Below, in pieces: positions 1 through 9,011 of a stretch of DNA of 64,000 nt. The stretch comes from CAZVQX01 sp964629735 (GTDB taxonomy: Bacteria; Bacillota_I; Bacilli_A; RF39; UBA660). The number at the start of each line of letters is the position of its first letter. Position 1 is the first letter of the stretch. The notes below the pieces were generated by a model. The model was not told the DNA's origin. It ran no database searches and was given only the letters and a program-made list of their open reading frames with translations. The position numbers were made by a program, and so were the translations under genes. The DNA is taken from NCBI GenBank assembly GCA_964629735.1, contig CAZVQX010000001.1, forward strand, positions 1 to 64,000, in the 5' to 3' direction.

Positions 1-311
1 GATAAAATACCAGTACCACCTGTTAAATTAATTGTTGTTCCTAAAATATTAGCTAGAGTGGCATTAGAACCAAAACCAACAATACTAGGTAATCCTACAA
101 GACCATTAGCTATTGTTGTCATGGTTGCTGGGAGGCCGGAAGCAAAAGGAATTATTGCAGCTTTTCCTGCTTGGCCCTCTGGACCTATAGGACCTTGCGG
201 ACCTTCTGGACCGGCTGGACCCTGAATAGGTAATTGACAATATATTACTGTTGGATTATGACAATTAGATTCTTTTTTTATTTTTTCTATTACACGCTTA
301 TATGTACTCAT
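1..311 (-). CDS. Collagen-like surface protein with BclB-type domain, partial
   Basis: The start and first 103 codons are present; the C-terminus lies outside the window. After a 30-residue N-terminal part with two Cys there are six Gly-X-Y triplets (residues about 31-48, mostly GPx). A hydrophobic Gly/Ala/Thr-rich stretch follows, containing IPFASGLPATMTT and LVGFGSNA-type motifs. This resembles the C-terminal domain of the exosporium glycoprotein BclB, which follows collagen repeats in Bacillus and in many gut Firmicutes. The start is chosen from a GAGGAGG ribosome site just upstream. It has no signal peptide, as is usual for this family. Probably a trimeric surface or spore-surface filament; function inferred from family only. 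Confidence 0.75.
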   Translation of the reverse strand, partial: MSTYKRVIEKIKKESNCHNPTVIYCQLPIQGPAGPEGPQGPIGPEGQAGKAAIIPFASGLPATMTTIANGLVGLPSIVGFGSNATLANILGTTINLTGGTGIL

Positions 312-405
312 AATTTTCCCTCCTCATTTTTAAGTTATGCCGAAAAAAATATTATGAAACGATTATTTCCTATGATTTTTTCAATAAAATGATATTAATT
401 CCAAT

Positions 406-436
406 AAAAAAACAGCTCTTTATTTTGCTGTTTTTT
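406..436 (-). terminator. Hairpin terminator after smpB
   Basis: Inverted repeat AAAAAACAGC / GCTGTTTTTT with a T-run. It overlaps the smpB stop codon and separates smpB from the collagen-like gene. Confidence 0.7.
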
Positions 437-881
437 ATCTTATTTTATTTTTATATTCTTTTTCAATTTCTCTTTTAATATCTCTTTCTTTTATTACTTG
501 TCTTTTATCATAATTTTTCTTACCCTTTGCTAACCCTAATAAAATTTTTACTTTGTTTTTTTTAAAATATAATTTTAAAGGGATAAGAGTCATACCTTCT
601 AATTCTAAATAATTATTTAATTTAATAATTTCTTTTTTATGCATTAATAATTTTCTAGTTCTCGCCTCATCATGATTAAAAATATTCCCTTGTTTATATT
701 CACTAATATGCATATTTAATAAAAATAATTCATTATCTCGAATAATAGCATAACTATCATTTATATTCGCACTACCATTACGAATTGATTTTATTTCTGT
801 ACCTTTTAAAACAATACCCGATTCATATGTTTCAACGATTTCATAATCATAATAGGCTTTCCTATTTTTTATTTCTATCAT
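435..881 (-). CDS. smpB: SsrA-binding protein SmpB
   Basis: About 148 aa, the normal SmpB length. It binds tmRNA and delivers it to stalled ribosomes during trans-translation. Family features seen: an N-terminal NRKAYYDY-type start, the G-x-E-I-K-S-I-R-x-G segment near residue 30-40, and a basic C-terminal tail (KGKKNYDKRQ) that contacts the ribosome. The ATG at 881 is preferred because AAAGGTG lies about 6 bases upstream; longer in-frame starts overlap that site. It overlaps the end of rnr by 20 bases, so the two are probably translationally coupled. rnr-smpB is a common Firmicute pair because RNase R works with tmRNA. The tmRNA gene itself is not seen in the window. Confidence 0.95.
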   Translation of the reverse strand: MIEIKNRKAYYDYEIVETYESGIVLKGTEIKSIRNGSANINDSYAIIRDNELFLLNMHISEYKQGNIFNHDEARTRKLLMHKKEIIKLNNYLELEGMTLIPLKLYFKKNKVKILLGLAKGKKNYDKRQVIKERDIKREIEKEYKNKIR

Positions 882-2988
882 TATCATCACCTTTGTTATA
901 ATCAATCATAAAATCAACAGTTCTACTCTCTTTAGAAGCATTTTTGACAATAACATTAATTTTATCTCCTAAACGATAGCCTCTTTTATTTTTTATACCC
1001 TTTAAAGAAAATGTGTTTTCATCAAAAGTATAATAATCATCAGTTAAATCTTCAATCTTAATTAAACCCTCAACTAGATTTGGTAATTCAACAAAAATTC
1101 CAAAACTCATAACTCCACTTATAATTCCAGTATATTTTTCACCAATTTTTGTCATCATATATTCAGCCATTTTCATATCAGTTACTTCACGTTCACACTC
1201 AATTGCATCTCGTTCCCTTTCAGAGGTATGTTCTGCTAAAAAGGTCAATTTGTTTTCCCAATATTTTACTGTATCATTATCAATCCTATGTTTAAATAAA
1301 TAAGTCCTTAATAGACGATGAACTGTTGTATCAGGGTATCTTCTAATTGGAGAAGTAAAATGTGTATAACATGTACTGGCTAATCCAAAATGTCCTATAT
1401 TATTTTTATCATAAATAGCTTTTTGCATACTTCTTAACATTAATTTTGAAAGAATAGGAAATTCTTTTTTTTCTTTTAATTCTTCTAAAATATATTGCAT
1501 TGTTTTAGGGTTACATTCTTTAACTTTAACATTTACTGAATAACCTAAAATTTTTATAAAATCGAGGAAATTGTTGATTTTTTCATCGTTAGGTTTACCA
1601 TGAACTCGATAAATAAATGGTAATTCCATAAAATAAATAGTTTGCGCTACTGTTTCATTGGCCACAATCATAAAATCTTCTATTATCTTTTCACCAGTAC
1701 CACGATTTCTCAAGACAACATCAATCGCTTCACCAAATTCATTTACAATAATTTTAGATTCATCAATTTCAAAATCAATATACCCTCTATTAATTTTATT
1801 TTTACGAAGAATATCAGATAATTCTTTCATTTTTATTAATGTTTCAAAAAAATCTTCATAACCAGTAGGAATAATATTTTTTTCTAAAATTGAATTAACA
1901 TCATCATAAACCATTTGTTTTTTTGAGCTTATTACACTCTCAAAAATATCATAGTCAACAACTTCGCCCTTATTATTAATTTCCATTTCACATGTAATAG
2001 CAAGTCTATCAACATTTGGATTTAATGAACATATACCATTTGATAATTTATGAGGTATCATAGGAATAACCCGGTCTGCTAAGTAAACACTTGTCCCTCT
2101 TGAATATGCTTCTTCATCGATATAACTATTTTCTTTAACATAATAACTAACATCAGCAATATGTACTCCTAATAAATAATTACCATTCGCAAGCATATCT
2201 AATGATAAAGCATCATCAATATCTTTTACATCTGCTCCATCAATTGTAAATATTTCTTTATTACGATAATCACGACGGTTTTTTATTTCGTCTAAAGTTA
2301 CTATATCTTTTATTTTATTTGCTTCTTCTAAAACCTCATCAGAAAATGTATCAGCAATACCATATTTATTTGAAATTGATAAAATATCAACGCCTGGATC
2401 ATTTTTGTGACCTAATATTTTTATTATTTGTCCCTTATAACAATTATTACTAATTTTATTTAATAATTTTACTAATACTTTATGACCACTAACTGCACCT
2501 AAAGTTAATTTTTTTTCAACTTCTACCTTTAATTTTATTTGTTCATTATCTAATTTTATATACATCTTATCTTTTTGAAAATACACTTCACCAACAAGTG
2601 GTTTTAATTCGCGTTTTACTATTCTCACGATACGTCCTTCTAATTGTAAACCTTTAGTTTTAATAATTTCTGCTACAACTAAATCGTCATGAATCGCACC
2701 ATTTAAATTACTTTCATGAATATATATATCTTCATCACCTTCGATATCAACAAAACCAAAACCTTTTTTATTTACTATTAATCGGCCAGATTTTAAATGT
2801 GAATTTTTAAATAACATATATTTTTCTTTTTTTGTTCGATATACTTTTAAGTTATCTTCTAGTTCTACCAAGTCTTTTAATAATTCCTTAAATTGATCAA
2901 CTGATTTCAATCCTAATAAATCACTAATATCAGTGGCGGATAATGAACAATCTTCGTTCTCTAATATTTTTAATATTTCTTCTTGCAT
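862..2988 (-). CDS. rnr: Ribonuclease R
   Basis: About 708 aa, a processive 3'-to-5' exoribonuclease that degrades structured RNA and takes part in tmRNA-linked mRNA decay. Domains in order: N-terminal winged helix (residues 1-60), cold-shock/OB domains (about 65-215), the RNB catalytic domain with DGADVKDIDDAL carrying the metal-binding Asp residues (about 245-580), and a C-terminal S1 RNA-binding domain with GIFVELPNLVEGLI (about 620-700). The start at 2988 follows GAGGTG with a 6-base spacer. In many Firmicutes secG sits just upstream; here it is absent and a promoter-like sequence lies upstream instead. Confidence 0.96.
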   Translation of the reverse strand: MQEEILKILENEDCSLSATDISDLLGLKSVDQFKELLKDLVELEDNLKVYRTKKEKYMLFKNSHLKSGRLIVNKKGFGFVDIEGDEDIYIHESNLNGAIHDDLVVAEIIKTKGLQLEGRIVRIVKRELKPLVGEVYFQKDKMYIKLDNEQIKLKVEVEKKLTLGAVSGHKVLVKLLNKISNNCYKGQIIKILGHKNDPGVDILSISNKYGIADTFSDEVLEEANKIKDIVTLDEIKNRRDYRNKEIFTIDGADVKDIDDALSLDMLANGNYLLGVHIADVSYYVKENSYIDEEAYSRGTSVYLADRVIPMIPHKLSNGICSLNPNVDRLAITCEMEINNKGEVVDYDIFESVISSKKQMVYDDVNSILEKNIIPTGYEDFFETLIKMKELSDILRKNKINRGYIDFEIDESKIIVNEFGEAIDVVLRNRGTGEKIIEDFMIVANETVAQTIYFMELPFIYRVHGKPNDEKINNFLDFIKILGYSVNVKVKECNPKTMQYILEELKEKKEFPILSKLMLRSMQKAIYDKNNIGHFGLASTCYTHFTSPIRRYPDTTVHRLLRTYLFKHRIDNDTVKYWENKLTFLAEHTSERERDAIECEREVTDMKMAEYMMTKIGEKYTGIISGVMSFGIFVELPNLVEGLIKIEDLTDDYYTFDENTFSLKGIKNKRGYRLGDKINVIVKNASKESRTVDFMIDYNKGDDNDRNKK

Positions 2989-3053
2989 GTGATACACCTC
3001 ATATCTATATTATAAATTAAATAACATATAAAATATAGTTAATTATATAATTT

Positions 3054-3082
3054 TATCTATTTCTTTACATAAATATGTTCAA
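3054..3082 (-). promoter_or_regulatory. Possible rnr-smpB promoter
   Basis: TTGAAC (-35) and TAGATA (-10) with 17-base spacing on the minus strand, in the AT-rich gap upstream of rnr. Arms AAATATGTT/AACATATTT (3071-3079 and 3090-3098) flank the -35 region. Confidence 0.4.
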
Positions 3083-3103
3083 TAAATAAAACATATTTAA
3101 TAT

Positions 3104-3122
3104 AAAAAACCACCAAGTGGTT
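3104..3122 (-). terminator. Hairpin terminator
   Basis: Minus-strand AACCAC-TTG-GTGGTT followed by TTTTATA, overlapping the stop codon of the small membrane protein gene. Confidence 0.7.
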
Positions 3123-3399
3123 ACTTATATATTAAATAAGCAATTAACATAAAAAGTAATTGACAAAATAAAGTAATAAAGCTCAGCATTAAAACTGAAG
3201 AATATCCTTTTTGCTTATCATCTTCATATTTAAAAAAAACACCAGCACCTGGATGGGTTCCTAAGTTTTTTACTTTCCCACCATATGTTGTAGTAGCATT
3301 TTTTTTATTTTTACCATCATGTTCATCAGTGTTTTTTTGGTTTTTTTGGGTCTGTTCTAATAATGTTTTTAATTTTTTTAATAATTCCTTATCATTCAT
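3121..3399 (-). CDS. Small single-pass membrane protein, unknown function
   Basis: 92 aa. A Lys/Asn/Asp-rich hydrophilic N-terminal part (residues 1-65) is followed by one C-terminal membrane segment (about 69-90), so the bulk is predicted cytoplasmic with a tail anchor. The segment GTHPGAGVFFKYE is the only distinctive stretch. It sits where secG often lies beside rnr, but SecG has two membrane segments and this has one, so it is not called SecG. The start follows GAGGAG with 9-base spacing and overlaps the end of the upstream membrane-protein gene by 8 bases, suggesting coupling. Family not recognised. Confidence 0.7.
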   Translation of the reverse strand: MNDKELLKKLKTLLEQTQKNQKNTDEHDGKNKKNATTTYGGKVKNLGTHPGAGVFFKYEDDKQKGYSSVLMLSFITLFCQLLFMLIAYLIYK

Positions 3400-3961
3400 T
3401 TATATTTGCTCCTCTTTTTAATATATAAAATATTATAAAAAATATTGATCCTAAAAAAGCTGCTATCATATCTTGCATTGTATCAGAGACACCAGTACTT
3501 AATACTCTCTGTGCATTTCCGTTAAATATACTATCAGATATATATTCAAAAAACTCCCACAAACTAGCAATCGCTAGAGTAATTGAAATAATAAAAATTA
3601 TATTAAATAATAAATTATTTTTATTATAATTTTTAAAGGAAATTAATAAAAAAATTGCTAAAACAGAAGTTAATATTCCAGACATAAAATGCATAATTTT
3701 ATCATAATATGAGAACAATTCATAAAACGATAATATTGATCCTAAAAAATGTGAGAAAAAGATAAATATTAAATATATAAAAATAATAATATCATTTAAT
3801 TTTAACCTTTTTCTTAGTGTATAAGGTAATAGCATAACTGGAATAACCGAAAATGATATTAATGATCTTATTATATTATTATCAACTATTTTTATAATTC
3901 CAATTTTAACACTTATTATGCTAATTATAATTATTATTAAATTATTAACATTCTTCATCAT
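3392..3961 (-). CDS. YjdF/DUF2238-like integral membrane protein
   Basis: About 189 aa with five to six membrane helices. Polar residues within the membrane region match the YjdF-type family: DKIMHFMSG (around residue 90), LWEFFEYISD (around 137) and a DTMQDM motif (around 163) before the last helix. The His, Asp and Glu residues in helices suggest metal or ligand handling, but the function of this family is not established. The ATG at 3961 is chosen because AAAGG lies 8 bases upstream; it lies inside the end of rmuC, so expression is probably coupled. The stop is TGA. Confidence 0.7.
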   Translation of the reverse strand: MMKNVNNLIIIIISIISVKIGIIKIVDNNIIRSLISFSVIPVMLLPYTLRKRLKLNDIIIFIYLIFIFFSHFLGSILSFYELFSYYDKIMHFMSGILTSVLAIFLLISFKNYNKNNLLFNIIFIISITLAIASLWEFFEYISDSIFNGNAQRVLSTGVSDTMQDMIAAFLGSIFFIIFYILKRGANINE

Positions 3962-5012
3962 AGTCAATACCTTTTATTTCAACTGCACTAATAGAATCAA
4001 AACGTTTGTTAATCTTATCTGTTGTTGTATGTATGTCTTTTACTTCTTTATTAACAGTATCAATTGTTCTAGATAATTTATCCCAACGATCTTTATATCT
4101 TTTAAATTCAATATCTAAATATTTTAATTCTTGATGTATAACTGATGCATATTTATCACGTTCAATATTTTTAATAAGAATTTGGATTGTTGTTAATGTA
4201 CTAATTAAGGTTGTAGGTGATGTTAACCAGACCTTTTTTCGATAAGAATATTCTATAATGTCTTGATGATAAGCATTTACTTCAGCAAAAATGGCTTCTG
4301 CCGGCAAAAATAAAATAGCTTGGTCAGTAGTGACACCTGGTATTATATATTTATTAGCAATATCATCAATATGTTTTTTCATGTCCGCTTTGAATGCTTT
4401 TTCAGCATTTTGGCGAACAATCTCAGAATTATCTCTATTTACCATAGTCTGATAGTTTTCTAATGGAAATTTAGAATCAATAGCAATTACGCCTAATGGT
4501 TCAGGTGCAAATAAAACACAATCGGCTATTGTTCCATTTTTAAAAGAGTGTTGCAATCGATATATTTTTTCATTTTTTTCACCAAAGACACTACTCATAA
4601 TATTTGCTAAATTGACCTCGCCAAAAACCCCACGGGCTTTTTTATCAGTTAATACACTTTGTAATGATATTATATCACCTGATAAAACATCAATTTTCTT
4701 CTGTGCTTCATCAATTTTTGATAATCTTTCTAAAACCGAAACGAAAGTTTTATTTGTTTTTTCAAAATTTTCATCTAACCTTTCATTAACACGATCAGTT
4801 ATTAACCTAAGTCTTTCATCTATTTTTCCATTTAATTTTTCAAAATCATCTGATAAACTTTTACTAAAATTATTTTGAAATTCATTTATTTCTTTAATAA
4901 CACTAATTTCAAATCTATTTAGTCTATCTGGAATATCTGAGTTGTTTGTCGCTTTCATCATTATTAAAATAATTAAAATTATTATTAACAAAATCAATAT
5001 TATTATATCCAT
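3945..5012 (-). CDS. rmuC: DNA recombination protein RmuC
   Basis: About 355 aa. Family members carry a predicted nuclease-like core and limit recombination at inverted repeats. Layout: an N-terminal membrane helix (residues 2-20), a long coiled coil (about 25-120), then the RmuC core, beginning around residue 125 with KKARGVFGEVNL. The core includes VIAIDSKFPLENY and the FLPAEAIFAEV segment. A second coiled coil fills the C-terminus. The start at 5012 is preferred because GGGAG lies 8 bases upstream. Confidence 0.92.
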   Translation of the reverse strand: MDIIILILLIIILIILIMMKATNNSDIPDRLNRFEISVIKEINEFQNNFSKSLSDDFEKLNGKIDERLRLITDRVNERLDENFEKTNKTFVSVLERLSKIDEAQKKIDVLSGDIISLQSVLTDKKARGVFGEVNLANIMSSVFGEKNEKIYRLQHSFKNGTIADCVLFAPEPLGVIAIDSKFPLENYQTMVNRDNSEIVRQNAEKAFKADMKKHIDDIANKYIIPGVTTDQAILFLPAEAIFAEVNAYHQDIIEYSYRKKVWLTSPTTLISTLTTIQILIKNIERDKYASVIHQELKYLDIEFKRYKDRWDKLSRTIDTVNKEVKDIHTTTDKINKRFDSISAVEIKGIDYDEEC

Positions 5013-5052
5013 TAGATCAACTCCCACTTCTAAATACTATGTGTATGACTAT

Positions 5053-5061
5053 ATTATAACA
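5053..5061 (-). promoter_or_regulatory. Extended -10 promoter for rmuC
   Basis: TGT followed by TATAAT on the minus strand, about 40 bases before the rmuC start; the -35 region is weak. Confidence 0.55.
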
Positions 5062-5069
5062 CAATAATG

Positions 5070-5093
5070 AAAAAAGTAAGAATTTTTCTTACT
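5070..5093 (-). terminator. Terminator after rhodanese gene
   Basis: Minus-strand AGTAAGAA-AAA-TTCTTACT followed by TTTTT, overlapping the rhodanese stop codon. Confidence 0.75.
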
Positions 5094-5379
5094 CTTTCAT
5101 TATCCATTCTTCATATCCGCCTTCAATATTTATTGCTCTATAACCTAAAAGTAGTAATTTTCGACAAACAGCAATACTTTTTATTCCTCTTTGACAATAT
5201 ATATAATAGGTATCATTTTTGTTCATATATTTTTCTGGCTCTGATATTAATTTTTCCATTGAAACATTTTTAGCGCCGGCTATATGATTATGATTATAAT
5301 TTTGTATACTTCTGATATCAATTATATTATCTTTCGGATTTATTTTTAAAAATTCTGATATTGAAATATTATGAATCAT
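5089..5379 (-). CDS. Single-domain rhodanese-like sulfurtransferase
   Basis: 96 aa, a single rhodanese domain. DIRSIQNYNHNHIAGAKNV near residues 21-39 is the conserved substrate-side motif. YCQRGIKS near 64-71 supplies the catalytic Cys that carries persulfide sulfur. GYEEW near the end is also typical. It is cytoplasmic, with no signal peptide. It may transfer sulfur in tRNA thiolation or cysteine metabolism, but the partner cannot be read from the context. It lies immediately downstream of the secretion cluster, separated by a stem-loop that covers its own ribosome site. Confidence 0.88.
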   Translation of the reverse strand: MIHNISISEFLKINPKDNIIDIRSIQNYNHNHIAGAKNVSMEKLISEPEKYMNKNDTYYIYCQRGIKSIAVCRKLLLLGYRAINIEGGYEEWIMKE

Positions 5380-5382
5380 TTG

Positions 5383-5415
5383 ATCACCCTAATATATTAT
5401 ATGTTTTAGGGTGAT
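5383..5415 (-). promoter_or_regulatory. Stem-loop covering the rhodanese ribosome binding site
   Basis: Perfect 10-bp arms (ATCACCCTAA and TTAGGGTGAT) with a 13-base loop. The downstream arm on the minus strand contains AGGGTGAT, the Shine-Dalgarno site of the rhodanese gene, 3 bases before its ATG. No T-run follows, so it is less likely to be a simple terminator. Confidence 0.55.
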
Positions 5416-5439
5416 TTAAAACGCGGTTAATAACTTACT

Positions 5440-7530
5440 TTAATCATCACTAAAGAAATCATCAAAAAACTGGTCATCAGTAATATAATTTGTTTTTTTC
5501 TTAGTCCCTATATCATCAATATTTTTTTCGATTTTTAAATTTGATTTTTTACTGATATCAATTTTAAGATTATCTTCAGTTTTTTTGATTGGTTTAATTT
5601 TAAATTTATTTTCAACCTTAGGGGTTGGTACTTTCTTATTATCCGCTTTATTAGATTTAAATTGATCTATTGCTTTTTGTTTTGCTTCCTCTGCTTCTAA
5701 CTCGGCAATTTTTTGATCAATCTTTTTTATTTGGTCTTCTATATTTAAATTACTAAAATTAATGTTCGAACCAAAAATATCCGCTAACTCATTTCCCATT
5801 ATATTATTAGCTTTTTCATAGGCTTCTTTTCTTCTATTTTCAACAAATTTCTTTAAATCAAACACTTCAACTGATTGTTTTTCTCTAACCGGAAATTGAC
5901 TTTTTTCTATGTTTTCACCCCAGTTCATTTTATAATTCGGCGTTAATTTGGTTTTTAATGGCATCATTCTAGTTCTTAATATAATAGTTTCCCATTGCTT
6001 TAAACGCTGTAAATCACTTACTGTAACTAGTGGTGTACTTGCTGTCTTTTCTTTTTCTTTAGACTTAACCTCACCGGCCAATTTACTTATTTCTTCTAAC
6101 GCTCCTAATTCACTACTAATTAAATAGACAATATTTCCACAATTCCCTTTAATTGTTTCACCATTATCACGACCATATACTTGGTATAGTTGGGCGAAAT
6201 TTTGAATAATAAAATTAAATCTAATACTTCTACTTCTAGCTGCTGTAACCATTGTAGTTACATCTTTTAATGGTGGCATATTAGCAAACTCATCTAAAAT
6301 AAAATTAGTCCGATGAGCTAGTTTACCGCCATTTTCTTGAGCAACATCAATCAACGTTTCATAACATTGTTTTATAAATATAGTTACTAAAGAGTGGTAA
6401 GTCTTTTTTTCATCTTGAACAACAATAAAAACTGCTGTTTTTTTACGTCCAATATCTTTAATATCAAAATCATTATGCGATAACATCTCTGATATGTTTT
6501 CCCTTGATGAGAACAATTTAATTTTTTGCTTGAAAACAGCTAAAATACTACCTTTTGTTTCAGTTGGGGCCATAATGGTACTAGCAGCACTTAAATATGC
6601 TGGCGAAATAGGATCTTTTTCACTAAAGTATTCCTTTATGTATGTACTCCCTAAATATCTTTCTTCACCGACGGTAGTCATTAAATTAATACTATTTAAG
6701 TTTATTTCGTTTTCTTTTGCATCTTCAAATAATGCAAGTGCTAAACCGGTAAAATAGTCAGCTGAAGTCTTTTCCCAAAATGGATCTTGATTTTGAGCTG
6801 ATTCATCATAAATTATATTTATTCCTAAGTCTTCTAGTAATTCGACAGCTTTATCCTGATTACCTTCTTTATAAAGTGTGTATGGTAAATTTAAGGGGTT
6901 CCAAGCATTACCACGGTGTGGATCACGAAAATTTAATACAACAATATTGTATCCTCTTTCTCTTAATAAAGCCGCACTCTCTTCATATATTTCACCCTTA
7001 GGGTCAGTAACAATCATTGATTCACCCTTTTTCGCCAATAATTTAACTAATGGATGAACAATAATTTGGGTTTTTCCACTCCCAGTTGCTCCAATTATAA
7101 GGTTATGATATTCACCATCATCAACCCATATTTCTTTCCCATTGTTAATCAATGGTATTCCTGCAGCATCTGTTATTTTGCTATCTGGCATAACTAATTT
7201 TAATTGCTCTTTGTATTCTTTTTCTTTTGCCCATCGAGAGTAACCTTTTTCTTCTTTTGGAGATGTAATAATGCCAAATCCTTTTTCTCTCTCAAAAAAA
7301 TAAGATTTTACACTTGTCATTATCATAATTAAGACAAATAGAAAAAAAACTATAGTTGGCGCAAAATAATCTGATGTAAAAGCAGGCAAAGGATTAAATC
7401 CATGGTATCCTTCCCCACTTGCAAAACTACTAATATTTAAAACGCCAATTGCTACTAAATAAAACAAAATAAGAGAAAAGATAATAAAAGTTAAAATATC
7501 TTTTGGCTCTGCTCGAAATTTAAGTTTCAT
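5440..7530 (-). CDS. VirD4/TraG-type coupling ATPase
   Basis: 696 aa, the last gene of the secretion cluster. Two N-terminal membrane helices (residues about 11-32 and 57-77) precede a cytoplasmic RecA-like ATPase. The Walker A motif is GATGSGKT (147-154) and Walker B is ILDEFANMP (about residue 410). The conserved segments around GNCGNIVYL also fit the VirD4/TraG coupling proteins that recruit DNA or protein substrates to type IV secretion channels. The C-terminus (about 560-696) is a Lys/Glu-rich coiled-coil and disordered tail. No relaxase is encoded nearby, so the substrate is unknown. AAAGGGGTG precedes the ATG. Confidence 0.92.
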   Translation of the reverse strand: MKLKFRAEPKDILTFIIFSLILFYLVAIGVLNISSFASGEGYHGFNPLPAFTSDYFAPTIVFFLFVLIMIMTSVKSYFFEREKGFGIITSPKEEKGYSRWAKEKEYKEQLKLVMPDSKITDAAGIPLINNGKEIWVDDGEYHNLIIGATGSGKTQIIVHPLVKLLAKKGESMIVTDPKGEIYEESAALLRERGYNIVVLNFRDPHRGNAWNPLNLPYTLYKEGNQDKAVELLEDLGINIIYDESAQNQDPFWEKTSADYFTGLALALFEDAKENEINLNSINLMTTVGEERYLGSTYIKEYFSEKDPISPAYLSAASTIMAPTETKGSILAVFKQKIKLFSSRENISEMLSHNDFDIKDIGRKKTAVFIVVQDEKKTYHSLVTIFIKQCYETLIDVAQENGGKLAHRTNFILDEFANMPPLKDVTTMVTAARSRSIRFNFIIQNFAQLYQVYGRDNGETIKGNCGNIVYLISSELGALEEISKLAGEVKSKEKEKTASTPLVTVSDLQRLKQWETIILRTRMMPLKTKLTPNYKMNWGENIEKSQFPVREKQSVEVFDLKKFVENRRKEAYEKANNIMGNELADIFGSNINFSNLNIEDQIKKIDQKIAELEAEEAKQKAIDQFKSNKADNKKVPTPKVENKFKIKPIKKTEDNLKIDISKKSNLKIEKNIDDIGTKKKTNYITDDQFFDDFFSDD

Positions 7531-7542
7531 TTTTACACCCCT

Positions 7543-8259
7543 TTAAATTGAATTGTTTAAAATATGATTATGATAAACTTTTTTACCAACTAAATAAATA
7601 CCTACTATAAAAAAGGATAATACTCCTATTGTTATTCGATTTTCATAAATTAAGTCTACTAATATTATATCATATTTTTTAGTAGGACCCAATTTAAAAT
7701 ATATTTTTGAAATTTGATTATTTTTTGAGATATTCCATTCTAATGTATTATTTGTTATATCAAAATAATCAGCATTATGCTCAACGATTTCATTATGAAA
7801 TCGCATCTTTATATTTATTTCATCTACAAAAAACTCTGGTTCATGTTTTTTATTATCATCAAAATATTGGTCATAATATGTTTCGCCAGCTGTTGTAAAA
7901 GTAAGAAACCCATCTTTTTTTTCAATATCTATCATCTCAAATAATTGATTAAGTATTGGCGAATCAATATACACATCAATATTTGGATATTTTCTTTCCA
8001 TTTCAATAAATGAAAAAGAATTTTTTATTTTTTTGTCAAATGTATAAGATTTAAATTTAGTAATTTTTTGATATGATTTTATTTGAGAATCTAAATATAA
8101 ATCAATACTATCATTATAACTTAATATAACATCATTTTGGCCAATAAATTTTGAAATTTCTTTTACCTTATAATTTGAATCAATTACTACTTTATAATCA
8201 ACACTACAACCAGTTACAAGTAATAACATAAACATTATTAAAATTAATTTTTTTTTCAT
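7543..8259 (-). CDS. Lipoprotein with C-terminal membrane anchor (paralogue 1)
   Basis: 238 aa. The N-terminus is a lipoprotein signal with lipobox VTGC (Cys at residue 18). A mostly polar outer-face domain follows, and a second membrane helix lies at about residues 208-228, so both ends are membrane-attached. It shares layout and motifs (GC-x-VDY near the lipobox, an F-x-T-x-G-x-YY/RY segment mid-protein, a KKYD segment just before the C-terminal helix) with the adjacent upstream gene, so the pair arose by tandem duplication. It lies between the wall hydrolase and the VirD4-like ATPase and is probably an outer accessory part of the secretion complex. No named family recognised. Confidence 0.75.
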   Translation of the reverse strand: MKKKLILIMFMLLLVTGCSVDYKVVIDSNYKVKEISKFIGQNDVILSYNDSIDLYLDSQIKSYQKITKFKSYTFDKKIKNSFSFIEMERKYPNIDVYIDSPILNQLFEMIDIEKKDGFLTFTTAGETYYDQYFDDNKKHEPEFFVDEINIKMRFHNEIVEHNADYFDITNNTLEWNISKNNQISKIYFKLGPTKKYDIILVDLIYENRITIGVLSFFIVGIYLVGKKVYHNHILNNSI

Positions 8260-8274
8260 TTTACACCTCTTAAA

Positions 8275-9006
8275 TTATATTTTATTTTCAAGAGTATTTT
8301 TAAAAATTAAATATATTAATCCAATTATTGCAAATATAAATATTCCTGTAAACAAAATAAATAAAATAAAATTGTTAGTAATCATCATTTTTATGATAAC
8401 ATCATACCTCTTTTTATGATTATATTTAAAATAAATGCTCCTTTTCATTTGACCTGGCCTTAAAACCCATGTATAAATATTGTCCTTTTCATTTTTAATA
8501 TCAGCATTGGTGTCAATTACCTCATTAGCAATTCTTATTTTTATAGTTACATCTTCGACCTCTGTAGTTGTCGGATCAAATTCCCCTTCACTGACAGCCC
8601 CATAAATGTTTTCATGAAAATACCTTCCTGTTGTTTGAAAAAGGAAATATTCTTTATTTTCAATAACCGTTATATTTTCAAAAATGTTTTTTAAAAATAT
8701 TGACTTGCTAAAATCGGTTAATGAAGAATAATTTTTAAATAAATTAATATTTGAAAAATTTGTTTGATATTTATTTTTTAATTCATATCCTTCAAAATCA
8801 CGGTTTGTTTCCATAATTTTAGTTTCTTCTTCTAACACTTTTTTTATATCTTTTTTATTTTCGCCTAAACTTTTATTGGGAATATTTAATTTAATATTCT
8901 CAGTTATATTATTTTTAGAATAAATTGCAGCATCATAATCAACAGTACAACCACTTAATAAAAGAGGTATTAATAATAAATAAAAAACTTTTATATTTTT
9001 TTTCAA
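8275..9006 (-). CDS. Lipoprotein with C-terminal membrane anchor (paralogue 2)
   Basis: About 243 aa from a TTG start at 9006, chosen because AGGGG lies 8 bases upstream and the protein then begins MKKNIK, a normal lipoprotein leader. The lipobox is LSGC. A polar ectodomain and a C-terminal membrane helix (about residues 214-236) follow. Paralogous to the next gene downstream. The start lies 5 bases after the TGA of the wall hydrolase, indicating an operon. Probably a surface component of the secretion apparatus; the role is inferred from position only. Confidence 0.72.
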   Translation of the reverse strand: MKKNIKVFYLLLIPLLLSGCTVDYDAAIYSKNNITENIKLNIPNKSLGENKKDIKKVLEEETKIMETNRDFEGYELKNKYQTNFSNINLFKNYSSLTDFSKSIFLKNIFENITVIENKEYFLFQTTGRYFHENIYGAVSEGEFDPTTTEVEDVTIKIRIANEVIDTNADIKNEKDNIYTWVLRPGQMKRSIYFKYNHKKRYDVIIKMMITNNFILFILFTGIFIFAIIGLIYLIFKNTLENKI

Positions 9007-9011
9007 ATTAA

